Assembly (NCBI GenBank): GCA_043803805.1
Contig: JAZDJP010000067.1
Location: 1-11,517, forward strand
From: JAZDJP01 sp043803805
GTDB lineage: Bacteria > Planctomycetota > JAZDJP01
DNA: 11,517 nucleotides
Direction of reading: 5' to 3'
The first letter of the stretch is position 1, and each line of letters opens with the position of its first letter. A program made the translations under genes and the position numbers. The notes under the pieces were generated by a model. That model did no database searches. It saw nothing but the letters and a program-made list of their open reading frames with translations, and was not told the origin of the DNA. This document shows positions 1 through 6,122 of this stretch, piece by piece.

Positions 1-553
1 GTTTCAGCCGGTCCGGGGCGTCGGCGATGGCCTGGAGTTCGTCCAGGACGAACTTGGGGACGATAACCTTCGATTCGAGGAATCCCGTCTCGGCGATGTC
101 GGCGATGCGGCCGTCAATGATGACGCTGGTGTCGAGAATGAGGGATCGCCCGCCCTTGTCGCGTCGTTCGAGTTCGAGGTAGGGGATGAGGAACTTGATT
201 TCGTCCTTCGTCCGGAAGAGGAACGCCACCGTGATGTAGCAGATGCTCCACATGAGGCTGATGTTCAGGACCTCGACGGTCGGGGCCCCCACGTAATCCG
301 GGATGAGAACCGCGACGGATTTGATGATGAGGCGCGACAGGGCGAATCCCGCGAGAATGCCGATGACGGCGATGAGGAAGCCCGAGAGAAACTTCTTCGA
401 TGCGGCCAGCGCCTCGAGCGTCGTCACGACGCCCCCGACCACGGCGCCCCCGGCGAACCCGGCCCATCCGGCCTGGCCGAGAACCACCGCGGCCGACCAG
501 CCGAGGAGGCCGCTCACGAAAATAAAAAATGTGCGAAAGGCGATCAGGGCCAT
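1..553 (-). CDS. PIN/TRAM-domain membrane protein (YacL-like), 3' end missing
   Basis: The visible 184 residues start at an ATG preceded by GGAG. They contain about four hydrophobic segments (near residues 7-25, 33-48, 58-82 and 98-114), followed by the beginning of a PIN nuclease-like domain. The PIN part shows LILDTSVIIDGRIADI with Asp141 and Asp147, and then VLDEL with Glu172, which are the expected acidic metal-binding positions. This order, an N-terminal membrane region followed by PIN, is that of the YacL family, whose full-length members end in a TRAM RNA-binding domain. That end would lie beyond the left edge. The family is thought to act on RNA at the membrane, but its substrate is not well defined. 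It is the last visible gene of a five-gene minus-strand run. In many bacteria such a gene is followed by ispD, which cannot be checked here. No frameshift is seen. Confidence 0.9.
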   Translation of the reverse strand, partial: MALIAFRTFFIFVSGLLGWSAAVVLGQAGWAGFAGGAVVGGVVTTLEALAASKKFLSGFLIAVIGILAGFALSRLIIKSVAVLIPDYVGAPTVEVLNISLMWSICYITVAFLFRTKDEIKFLIPYLELERRDKGGRSLILDTSVIIDGRIADIAETGFLESKVIVPKFVLDELQAIADAPDRLK

Positions 554-570
554 GGGATGCGCTCCATAAC

Positions 571-670
571 AGTCTTGAGAGTCTGCGAGTCGGCGAGTCT
601 GGGAGTCTTCAATCCAAACTCTCCGACTCTTGAGACTCGGCGACTCGCTGACTCGCCGACTCTCCAGACT
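571..670. repeat. Family A palindromic repeat, copy 1 (8-bp units)
   Basis: This fills the gap between the sigma-54 regulator and the PIN/TRAM gene. Both arms are tandem units of about 8 bp of the type GCGAGTCG. The left arm 571-599 and right arm 642-670 are inverted complements over 29 nt with three mismatches, so either strand can fold into one long hairpin. In the direction of transcription it begins only about 5 nt after the stop codon at 675-677. The right arm shares the core GTCGGCGAGTCAGCGAGTCG (read on the minus strand) with copies 2 and 3. Confidence 0.9.
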
Positions 671-674
671 TCTT

Positions 675-2531
675 TTACGTCCCCTTCAGTTTCGCATACA
701 ACGTGCTTCTGTCAATTCCCAATATCTTCGCCGCCTCGGCCTTGTTGCCCTTCGTGTAGTCGAGCACCTGGAGGACGTGGCGGCGTTCGATTGTCTCGAG
801 AGGACACGGGACGAAGTCCGGTCCCGCCGGCGCGGCCGCCCCGGAACCCGCTTTCATCTCGGCCGGGATGTCGGCCATCGTGAGGGTGTCCGCCCGCGAG
901 AGGATGACCATCCGTTCCAGGGTGTTTTTCAGTTCCCGGATGTTCCCGGGCCAGGGGTGGCATCGGAAGAACGCCGTCACCTCCGCGTCCACCGACTTGG
1001 GGCGGGTGCCGCAACGCCGACAGATTTCATCCAGAAAGTGGCGGGTCAGCGGTTCCAGGTCCTCCGCGCGCTCCCGGAGCGGGGGCAGAGTCACCTGGAG
1101 GACGTTCAGCCGGTAATACAAATCCTCCCGGAATTTCCCCTCCCGGGCCGCCTTCGCCAGATCCCGGTTCGTGGCCACGATGACGCGGGCATCCACCCGG
1201 CGGTTGGCCGTGTCCCCCAGGCGCCGGATCTCGCCGTTTTCCAGGACCCGGAGGAGTTTCGACTGGCTCTCGGCGGAGAGTTCCCCGATTTCGTCCAGGA
1301 AGATGACGCCGCCGTTGGCCAGTTCAAACCGGCCCTTCCGGTCCTGATGGGCGCCGGTAAAGGCCCCCTTGGCGTGACCGAAGAGTTCGCTCTCGAGAAG
1401 CGTCTCGGGGAGCGCCGCGCAGTTGACCACCTCGAACGGCTTGCCCTTCCGGCGGCTGTTGAGGTAAATCGCCCGCGCGACGAGCTCCTTGCCCGTGCCG
1501 CTTTCCCCGAGGATGAGGACGCCGGCCTCGGCAGGGGCCGCGCGCTCGATGAAGTCCAGGACCGCCCGGATCCCCTCCGTTTGGCCGACGATGTTGAACT
1601 GGGACCGGACCTCGCGCTCGAGGAGGTCCTGGGTCGTCCGCAATTCCTCCAGGACCGTGATGTTCTCGAGGGCGACGGCCACCTGGGCGGCGACGGCCGT
1701 GATGAACTCGAGGTCCTCCCGGCCGAAGGGCGCCGCCTCGCCGAGCCGGTCCACGTACAAAAATCCGAAGAGGCGCTCCCGCAGTTTCACCGGCGCGCAC
1801 AGGACGCTCGCGATGCGGTCGCCCACGACGCTTTTGGCGCCGCTGAACCGGTCGTCGGCCTGGGAGGCCTCCGAGAGGACCGACGCCCCGGTTTTCCGGG
1901 CATATTCGAGGACGGTGGTCGAGAGGGGAACCCGGCTCCGGCGTTTGCGTTCCCCCTCCTCTCGCCGCTCGTGGGTGCGGTAGGTCCCGTCGGGATTGAG
2001 CAGCACCGGGACGGCGCGGTCGGGCACCAGCGTTTCATCGAGCCGCCCCACGACCACGTCCATGAGTCCGGCGAGGTCCTTCACCGTGGAGGCGAGGTTG
2101 GCGAGCTGGACGAGCGCGAGGAGCCGCGTGTTCGCCCGTTCGAGATTCGGCCCGCTCGACAGGCGGATCTCCCCGCCGGCGAGCGTCTCGGTGACCTCGA
2201 GTTCGCGCGTGGCCGCGACGGGGGCGAGGGCCTTCCAGTCGCCCTCGTCGTCCACGAAGACGAGGTGGACGTTCCCGATGCGGACGCGGTCGCCGCTTTT
2301 CAGGGCGTCGCGTTTCACCCGGCGGTCGTTGACATAGGTGCCATTGCGGCTGTCGAGGTCCGAGAGGTGCCACCGGTCGCCCTCCTGGAAGAGGACGGCG
2401 TGGACGCGGGACACCTTCTCGTCGATGAGCTGGATGGCGTTGGCGTAATCGCGGCCGATCGTCATCTTCTCCTCGGAGAGGGTGTACGCCGCGCCGCGGT
2501 TAAAACCTTCCTGGATGATGATCTTGGGCAT
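675..2531 (-). CDS. Sigma-54-dependent transcriptional activator with FHA, GAF, AAA+ and Fis-type HTH domains
   Basis: This 618-residue protein is a bacterial enhancer-binding protein that would use ATP to open promoters bound by sigma-54 RNA polymerase. Residues 1-95 form an FHA phosphothreonine-binding domain with the expected Gly26-Arg27, Ser41-Arg42-x-His44 and Asn63-Gly-Thr residues. Residues about 135-295 look like a GAF sensor domain. The AAA+ module (about 312-545) has Walker A GESGTGKE at 342-349, the sigma-54 contact motif GAFTGA at 389-394 and Walker B VIFLDE at 409-414. The C-terminus (about 580-616) is a Fis-type helix-turn-helix. An N-terminal FHA in place of a response-regulator receiver suggests control by Ser/Thr phosphorylation rather than by a histidine kinase (inference). 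No kinase, phosphatase or -24/-12 target promoter was recognised nearby. An AGGA sequence lies about 11 nt before the chosen ATG, a weakly spaced ribosome site. The gene is bracketed by family A repeats on both sides. Confidence 0.95.
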   Translation of the reverse strand: MPKIIIQEGFNRGAAYTLSEEKMTIGRDYANAIQLIDEKVSRVHAVLFQEGDRWHLSDLDSRNGTYVNDRRVKRDALKSGDRVRIGNVHLVFVDDEGDWKALAPVAATRELEVTETLAGGEIRLSSGPNLERANTRLLALVQLANLASTVKDLAGLMDVVVGRLDETLVPDRAVPVLLNPDGTYRTHERREEGERKRRSRVPLSTTVLEYARKTGASVLSEASQADDRFSGAKSVVGDRIASVLCAPVKLRERLFGFLYVDRLGEAAPFGREDLEFITAVAAQVAVALENITVLEELRTTQDLLEREVRSQFNIVGQTEGIRAVLDFIERAAPAEAGVLILGESGTGKELVARAIYLNSRRKGKPFEVVNCAALPETLLESELFGHAKGAFTGAHQDRKGRFELANGGVIFLDEIGELSAESQSKLLRVLENGEIRRLGDTANRRVDARVIVATNRDLAKAAREGKFREDLYYRLNVLQVTLPPLRERAEDLEPLTRHFLDEICRRCGTRPKSVDAEVTAFFRCHPWPGNIRELKNTLERMVILSRADTLTMADIPAEMKAGSGAAAPAGPDFVPCPLETIERRHVLQVLDYTKGNKAEAAKILGIDRSTLYAKLKGT

Positions 2532-2547
2532 CGGATACCCGTCCTAT

Positions 2548-2668
2548 GAGTCAGCGAGTCCGCGAGTCGGCGAGTCTGGAGTCTGCAATCATGAATGTTG
2601 CACGTCGTGGGTCTTCCCTTCGGATGTTCCGACTCCGCGACTCGCTGACTCGCCGACTTCCAGACTCA
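2548..2668. repeat. Family A palindromic repeat, copy 2 (8-bp units)
   Basis: This occupies most of the gap between the dGTPase-like gene and the sigma-54 regulator. The left arm (2548 to about 2590) reads GAGTCAGC, GAGTCCGC, GAGTCGGC and so on. The right arm (2631-2668) reads GACTCCGC, GACTCGCT, GACTCGCC, GACTTCCA and GACTCATT, keeping the 8-bp register even in degenerate units. A non-repetitive central section of about 40 nt separates the arms. Where left arm meets centre it resembles copy 1 (AGTCT, one variable base, CAATC). In transcription direction it begins about 6 nt after the stop codon at 2675-2677. Confidence 0.9.
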
Positions 2669-2674
2669 TTCGTG

Positions 2675-3832
2675 TCACACTCTTTCGTACGGCATAAACA
2701 ACCGCATCCACTCATCCTGCGCGTACCGGTCCGTCATCCCCGCGATGTAGTCCGCGATGACCGGCTCCCGGGGTTCCGTCCGGATCCGGGCCTGGTAGTC
2801 CTGCGGGAGGAGGGCCGTGTCGCGGGCGAATTCCCGGAAGAGGTCCTTCACGAAGCGCCGGGCCTTGCTCGCCATCCGGGCGACGCGGGGGTGGCTGTAG
2901 AAATTCCCCTTGAGGAATTCCTCCAGCGCCTGCGCCTCCGCGGCCATGCGGGGGGAACTCCGCACCAGGCGCTCCGGGTGGCGGCGGATGTCCGCGAGCG
3001 AGCGCGCCTTCGCCCGGGCGAGCGTCCGCGCCGTCTCACCCACGAGGTCCGTCACCAGCAAATTAATGAGATTTCGCACCACCTCGTGCCGGCGGGTCTT
3101 CGGGTCCGTCCCGCGCACCCCGGCGCGGGCCCGGCGGAACAGGGCGATCCGCGCGAGCGCGCCCTCCGTGAGGATGCCCGAGGCGAGCCCGTCGTCCACG
3201 TCGTGGCTGTCGTAGGCGATGGAATCGGCCACCTCCACCAACTGCGCCTCGAGGGGTGGCTGGAGCGACGGATCGAACGCCCCCGATGCCGGATGGTCGT
3301 GGGTGGAGGTGTGCTTGGCGATGCCCTCGCGCACCTCCCACGTCAGGTTGAGGCCGGGAAACGCCGCATAGCGCCGTTCCAGAGTTTCCACGATGCGCAG
3401 CGATTGCAAATTATGTTCAAAGCGCCCGCCCGATTCGCGCATCATCTCGTCGAGGGCGTCCTCCCCCGAGTGGCCGAACGGGGTGTGGCCGAGGTCGTGG
3501 GAGAGCGCCACCGCCTCCGCGAGGTCCTCGTTCAGGCACAGCATCCGTGCGATGGACCGCGAGATCTGGGCGACCTCCAGGGTGTGCGTCAGGCGCGTCC
3601 GGTAGTTGTCCCCCTCGTGGTTGACGAAGACCTGGGTTTTGTACTCGAGGCGCCGGAACGCCCCCGAGTGAATGATGCGGTCGCGGTCGCGCTGGTAGGC
3701 GCTCCGGGCCGGGTGTTCCGGTTCCGGGTGCTGCCGGCCGCGGCTGTCGCGGCTCTTCACCGCCCAGGGGGCCAGCTCCCGGGCCTCGCGGGCCTCGAGG
3801 TCACGGCGGGAGAGGGGCAGGCGGTTTTTCAT
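2675..3832 (-). CDS. dgt: Deoxyguanosinetriphosphate triphosphohydrolase-like protein (HD domain)
   Basis: The protein has 385 residues from the chosen start, a normal length for the short dGTPase-like family. It would hydrolyse dNTPs to deoxynucleoside and tripolyphosphate in the cytoplasm, affecting dNTP pools. The N-terminal motifs DSRGRQHPEPEH (residues 29-40) and RDRIIHSGAFRRLEYKTQVF (50-69) are typical of the family. The HD metal site is complete: His83 in RLTHTLEVAQ, His112-Asp113 in SHDLGHTPFGH, and Asp203 in VADSIAY. The ATG at 3832 is chosen because GAGG lies 6 nt upstream. An in-frame extension of 11 residues to 3865 starts at TTG with no ribosome site. True dGTP specificity cannot be read from the sequence, so 'dGTPase-like' is the safe name. 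A family B repeat lies upstream and a family A repeat downstream. Confidence 0.94.
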   Translation of the reverse strand: MKNRLPLSRRDLEAREARELAPWAVKSRDSRGRQHPEPEHPARSAYQRDRDRIIHSGAFRRLEYKTQVFVNHEGDNYRTRLTHTLEVAQISRSIARMLCLNEDLAEAVALSHDLGHTPFGHSGEDALDEMMRESGGRFEHNLQSLRIVETLERRYAAFPGLNLTWEVREGIAKHTSTHDHPASGAFDPSLQPPLEAQLVEVADSIAYDSHDVDDGLASGILTEGALARIALFRRARAGVRGTDPKTRRHEVVRNLINLLVTDLVGETARTLARAKARSLADIRRHPERLVRSSPRMAAEAQALEEFLKGNFYSHPRVARMASKARRFVKDLFREFARDTALLPQDYQARIRTEPREPVIADYIAGMTDRYAQDEWMRLFMPYERV

Positions 3833-3874
3833 GTGCGGCCTCTGCTTCGTGTCTCGCATCAGCAAGAGTTCAAA

Positions 3875-3942
3875 GTGCTGAGTACTGAGTGCTGAGTTGA
3901 AGGAATCTTATTCTGAATCGATTCCTTGAACTCCTGAACTCA
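3875..3942. repeat. Family B palindromic repeat, copy 1 (7-bp units)
   Basis: This lies in the gap between the HIT gene and the dGTPase-like gene. Heptads GTGCTGA, GTACTGA and GTGCTGA run in strict 7-bp register (3875-3895). They lead into a stem whose arms 3894-3907 and 3920-3933 are complementary at 13 of 14 positions around a 12-nt loop. The stretch 3892-3918 matches copy 2 (4489-4515) at 24 of 27 positions, including the non-repetitive loop. The HIT stop codon (3940-3942) touches its edge. Confidence 0.88.
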
Positions 3943-4446
3943 TTTCCACGCCTTCGCCACAATCCGGTACGTCTCCGCCAATGCCTGCGGGATGACCCGG
4001 GTGTCGGCCAGCACCGGCATGAAATTCGTGTCCGCGTCCCAGCGGGGGACGATGTGCCAGTGGAGGTGATCGGCCACCCCGGCCCCCGCGATCCGGCCCA
4101 GGTTCACCCCCGCGTTGAACCCGTGCGGGCGCATGGCCGCTTGCAGGGCGCGGACGGCGCGCTGGGCGAGCGCCGTGATCTCCGCCGCCGTTTCCGCCGG
4201 CAGCCCTCCGAAATCCGCCGTATGGGCGTAGGGCGCGATGAGCAGGTGGCCGTTGGAATAGGGAAACCGGTTGAAGATTACGAAGGCGTGCCTCCCCCGC
4301 GCGAGGACCAGGTGCTTCCGGTCGAACGCACCGAGCGCGCCGGGCTTTCCCTTCCGCCCGGCGGCGCAGAGGAAGCATCCCTTCACGACGGGGAATTTCT
4401 GAATGTAGGCCATGCGCCAGGGGGCCCAAAGTTGCCGCATAAGCAT
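3940..4446 (-). CDS. HIT-family protein (histidine triad nucleotide hydrolase/transferase)
   Basis: The protein has 168 residues or, from the second ATG at 4440, 166 residues. It belongs to the histidine triad superfamily, which cleaves nucleotide phosphoanhydride or phosphoramidate bonds through a histidine intermediate. The triad is HLHWH (His127, His129, His131), followed by IVPRW. The N-terminus LWAPWRMAYI is typical of the HIT branch often annotated as diadenosine tetraphosphate (Ap4A) phosphorylase-like. A Cys24-x2-Cys27 pair may bind metal, as in some relatives. The substrate cannot be decided from sequence. Both ATGs lie behind a purine-rich GAAGAAGTGAG stretch. The one at 4440 has better spacing from GTGAG, so the start is uncertain by two codons. 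Family B repeats flank the gene on both sides and occupy its whole upstream spacer. Confidence 0.92.
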   Translation of the reverse strand: MLMRQLWAPWRMAYIQKFPVVKGCFLCAAGRKGKPGALGAFDRKHLVLARGRHAFVIFNRFPYSNGHLLIAPYAHTADFGGLPAETAAEITALAQRAVRALQAAMRPHGFNAGVNLGRIAGAGVADHLHWHIVPRWDADTNFMPVLADTRVIPQALAETYRIVAKAWK

Positions 4447-4464
4447 CTCACTTCTTCAACAAAA

Positions 4465-4560
4465 GTTCTGAGTGCTGAGTGCTGAGTTCTGAGTTGATGG
4501 AAGCTTATTCCGAATATATTTTCTTCAACTCAGCACTCAGCACGTTGTACTCAGCACTTA
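4465..4560. repeat. Family B palindromic repeat, copy 2 (7-bp units)
   Basis: The left arm consists of heptads GTTCTGA, GTGCTGA, GTGCTGA, GTTCTGA and GTTGATG (4465-4499). The right arm is ACTCAGC, ACTCAGC, ACGTTGT, ACTCAGC, ACTTA (4528-4560). The odd unit ACGTTGT keeps the 7-bp register. The arms 4479-4497 and 4525-4543 pair at 18 of 19 positions around a 27-nt loop that resembles copy 1. The right arm runs into the phosphodiesterase reading frame and supplies its TGA stop codon (4551-4553). Confidence 0.9.
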
Positions 4561-5066
4561 TCGCTTGGCACGTTGCTCTTCCCGGGCAATGTGAATATCT
4601 CCCCCGTAATGTCCTTCCCGTTCACCGCGAGCACCCCGTACGTCCGGTGGGGGGCGCCGCGGGGGTCGGTGGCGCTTCCCGGATTGAAGAGCAGCACCCC
4701 GCCCTTCCGCGCGTTCATGGCGATGTGGGAGTGGCCGAACACGATCGCGTCCACGTCGGGAAATTCCCGGAGAAGCCGCCCCGGCAGTCCCGCCGGCGCG
4801 CCCGACCCGTGCACCAGGCCGATCCGTCGCCCGTTCGCCTCCACCACCTTCGTTCGCGGAAGCGCCTGGATGACGTCCCACGCATCCGAATTCCCCGCCA
4901 CCGCCTCGACCGGGGCGATGGCGCGCAGCCGGTCGAGCACGCCCATCACCACAATGTCCCCGGCATGGAGAATCAAGTCCACGCCCGAAAGTGCCTTAAC
5001 CAGTTGTTTCGGAAGGGGTTGATTCTCATCACGGATATGGGTGTCGGAAATCACCCCAATGCGCAT
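4551..5066 (-). CDS. YfcE/MJ0936-family metallophosphodiesterase
   Basis: The protein has 171 residues, the usual size for this small calcineurin-like phosphoesterase family. The two-metal site is complete: Asp8 and His10 in VISDTH, Asp37 in HAGD, Asn59 in GNSD, His86 in LVHG, and His112/His114 in FGHSH. Members are Mn-dependent cytoplasmic phosphodiesterases of uncertain natural substrate. The reading frame is open 54 codons further upstream, but that extension is read through a family A repeat and lacks family similarity, so the ATG at 5066 (MRIGVISDTH) is preferred. A G-rich stretch lies about 8 nt upstream as a weak ribosome site. The last codons and the stop lie in a family B repeat. It is the first gene of the minus-strand run and has a candidate promoter just upstream. 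Confidence 0.93.
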   Translation of the reverse strand: MRIGVISDTHIRDENQPLPKQLVKALSGVDLILHAGDIVVMGVLDRLRAIAPVEAVAGNSDAWDVIQALPRTKVVEANGRRIGLVHGSGAPAGLPGRLLREFPDVDAIVFGHSHIAMNARKGGVLLFNPGSATDPRGAPHRTYGVLAVNGKDITGEIFTLPGKSNVPSDKC

Positions 5067-5106
5067 GACGGAACCCCCGCCCGTCCGGTGTTGAAATATC
5101 CGACGC

Positions 5107-5134
5107 ATTGTATCCGGCGGGAGGGAGAACGCAA
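5107..5134 (-). promoter_or_regulatory. Candidate sigma-70-type promoter for the phosphodiesterase-led gene run
   Basis: On the minus strand, TTGCGT (5129-5134) and TACAAT (5107-5112, five of six matches to TATAAT) are separated by 16 nt. This would give an untranslated leader of about 35 nt before the ATG at 5066. It supports the short start for the phosphodiesterase, because the longer reading frame would begin upstream of this promoter. It is a pattern match only; the -35 box is weak. Confidence 0.4.
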
Positions 5135-5146
5135 GGGCGGGATGGG

Positions 5147-5188
5147 GAAGTCGGCGAGTCAGCGAGTCGGAGAGTCTTGGAGTCTTGG
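5147..5188. repeat. Family A repeat, copy 3 (single arm)
   Basis: Only one arm is present: 8-bp GAGTC-containing units running from GAAGTCGGC to AGTCTTGG. It shares a 24-nt identical stretch with the right arm of copy 2 (read on the minus strand), including the 20-nt core common to all three copies. No complementary arm follows, so it is either a half element or a remnant. Unlike copies 1 and 2 it lies upstream of a gene start, not after a stop codon. Confidence 0.82.
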
Positions 5189-5311
5189 AATATCCTTCAT
5201 CCTCCCGCAAATCCTGCCGATAAAACAAGTAAGGGGAGGGGATACCCCGTCGAATTCCGGCGCGATTTCGTTCTGATGAAGGGATACGTCGGGAGGGATG
5301 CCCTGCCTTTA

Positions 5312-5361
5312 AGAGTCTATCCCAAAACCTCGCAACCGCGGGAGGGTTTGGGATAGACTCT
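5312..5361. repeat. 20-bp inverted repeat (hairpin) upstream of the DUF5610-like gene
   Basis: AGAGTCTATCCCAAAACCTC (5312-5331) and its inverted complement at 5342-5361 match at 19 of 20 positions around a 10-nt loop. There is no T-tract on either side, so it is not a standard intrinsic terminator. It could be a regulatory leader hairpin (about 48 nt before the ATG at 5409), a MITE-like element or a protein binding site. It is not similar to families A or B beyond the short AGAGTCT end. Confidence 0.8.
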
Positions 5362-5408
5362 GTGCCGCGGGATAAGGATGTCCCGTGTTTTCCGCCAAGG
5401 AGGGTGTC

Positions 5409-6122
5409 ATGGAATTTCCCCTTTCCGCGCTTCCCGATTCGCTTTCCAGTTTGATTTCAGGGCTCGATCCCCAACTTAAACCGGGATCCCCCGACGTGGG
5501 GAACGGGAGTCAACTTCCGGCGACCGTCCCGGGCCAAAGCGACCTGGCCTCGCTCCGGGAAGCCGCCCGGACGCTCGCCCCCGGTCAGTCGATTCTCGAA
5601 CTTTCCACAAGCCGCTCCGATTACGACCGGGTCGAAATCAGCCGCGCGGGAAGGGCCTTTTCCATCGAGGCGTACTCGAAGGAGGCCGTTCATCTTCAGA
5701 TCGAGATGCTTTCACGGGGGAAAGACGGTTCCCTCGCCTACACCGAAATTGATATCCAGGCCATCCGGGAACGATACGTCGGGATTTCCGGAACGACGCC
5801 GGAAGGCGATTCCTCCGCCGCGCCGGGAGAAACCGGTGTTCAGGGGCTTCTCGATCGGCTGATGGACGAATTCTCCCCCGAAAAAACCGCCGACAGGATC
5901 TTCGACTTCGCCACGAAGGGGTTCCATCCGGAGGAGGACACCCCGGGATCCTTCCGGGATTTCATCCTGCCCTGGATCGAGAAGGGCTACCAGCAGGCCC
6001 GCGAGGACCTCGGGTCGCTTCTCGATCAGGTCGAGACGGAGATCGCCCGGACGATGGAACTCGTCCGGGAACGTTTCGACGCATTCGCGGGATCCGAAGC
6101 GGAGCCGGTGGTCACGGATTGA
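5409..6122 (+). CDS. Hypothetical protein with DUF5610-like C-terminal region
   Basis: The protein has 237 residues. The ATG at 5409 has AGGAGG ending about 6 nt upstream, so it is preferred over the in-frame start at 5385. No signal peptide or membrane segment is seen. Residues 1-60 are Ser/Pro/Leu-rich and look flexible. Residues 60-125 could form a beta-rich segment. The C-terminal part, with FSPEKTADRIFDFA (155-168) and FRDFILPWIEKGYQQARED (182-200), resembles DUF5610, a helical domain of unknown role that I recall from flagellated proteobacteria. This assignment is from memory of the motif and is moderate. The 3' end overlaps the 3' end of uvrA by 11 bp on the opposite strand. Function is unknown, and no neighbour suggests one. 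Confidence 0.78.
   Translation: MEFPLSALPDSLSSLISGLDPQLKPGSPDVGNGSQLPATVPGQSDLASLREAARTLAPGQSILELSTSRSDYDRVEISRAGRAFSIEAYSKEAVHLQIEMLSRGKDGSLAYTEIDIQAIRERYVGISGTTPEGDSSAAPGETGVQGLLDRLMDEFSPEKTADRIFDFATKGFHPEEDTPGSFRDFILPWIEKGYQQAREDLGSLLDQVETEIARTMELVRERFDAFAGSEAEPVVTD

Larger units (their letters stand above)
5067..5408. other. Divergent intergenic spacer (342 bp)
   Basis: This spacer separates the minus-strand run from the plus-strand DUF5610-like gene. It holds the candidate promoter at 5107-5134, a one-armed family A repeat at 5147-5188 and a strong hairpin at 5312-5361. Between these, 5189-5311 shows no convincing gene, RNA or repeat. No clear promoter for the plus-strand gene was found. 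Confidence 0.7.

Noticed and set aside
571..670. Possible CRISPR array because of regularly spaced short repeats
   Set aside because: Units are only 7-8 bp with no unique spacers of CRISPR length, the arms are inverted to each other, and no cas gene is present.
630..2549. A 639-codon plus-strand open frame antisense to the sigma-54 activator gene
   Set aside because: It is the mirror frame of a GC-rich gene with strong codon bias. Its translation is Asp/Arg/Val-rich with no domain, and it runs into family A repeats at both ends.
2546..3895. A 449-codon plus-strand open frame antisense to the dGTPase-like gene
   Set aside because: It is a codon-bias shadow. The opposite frame has a complete HD metal site and family motifs.
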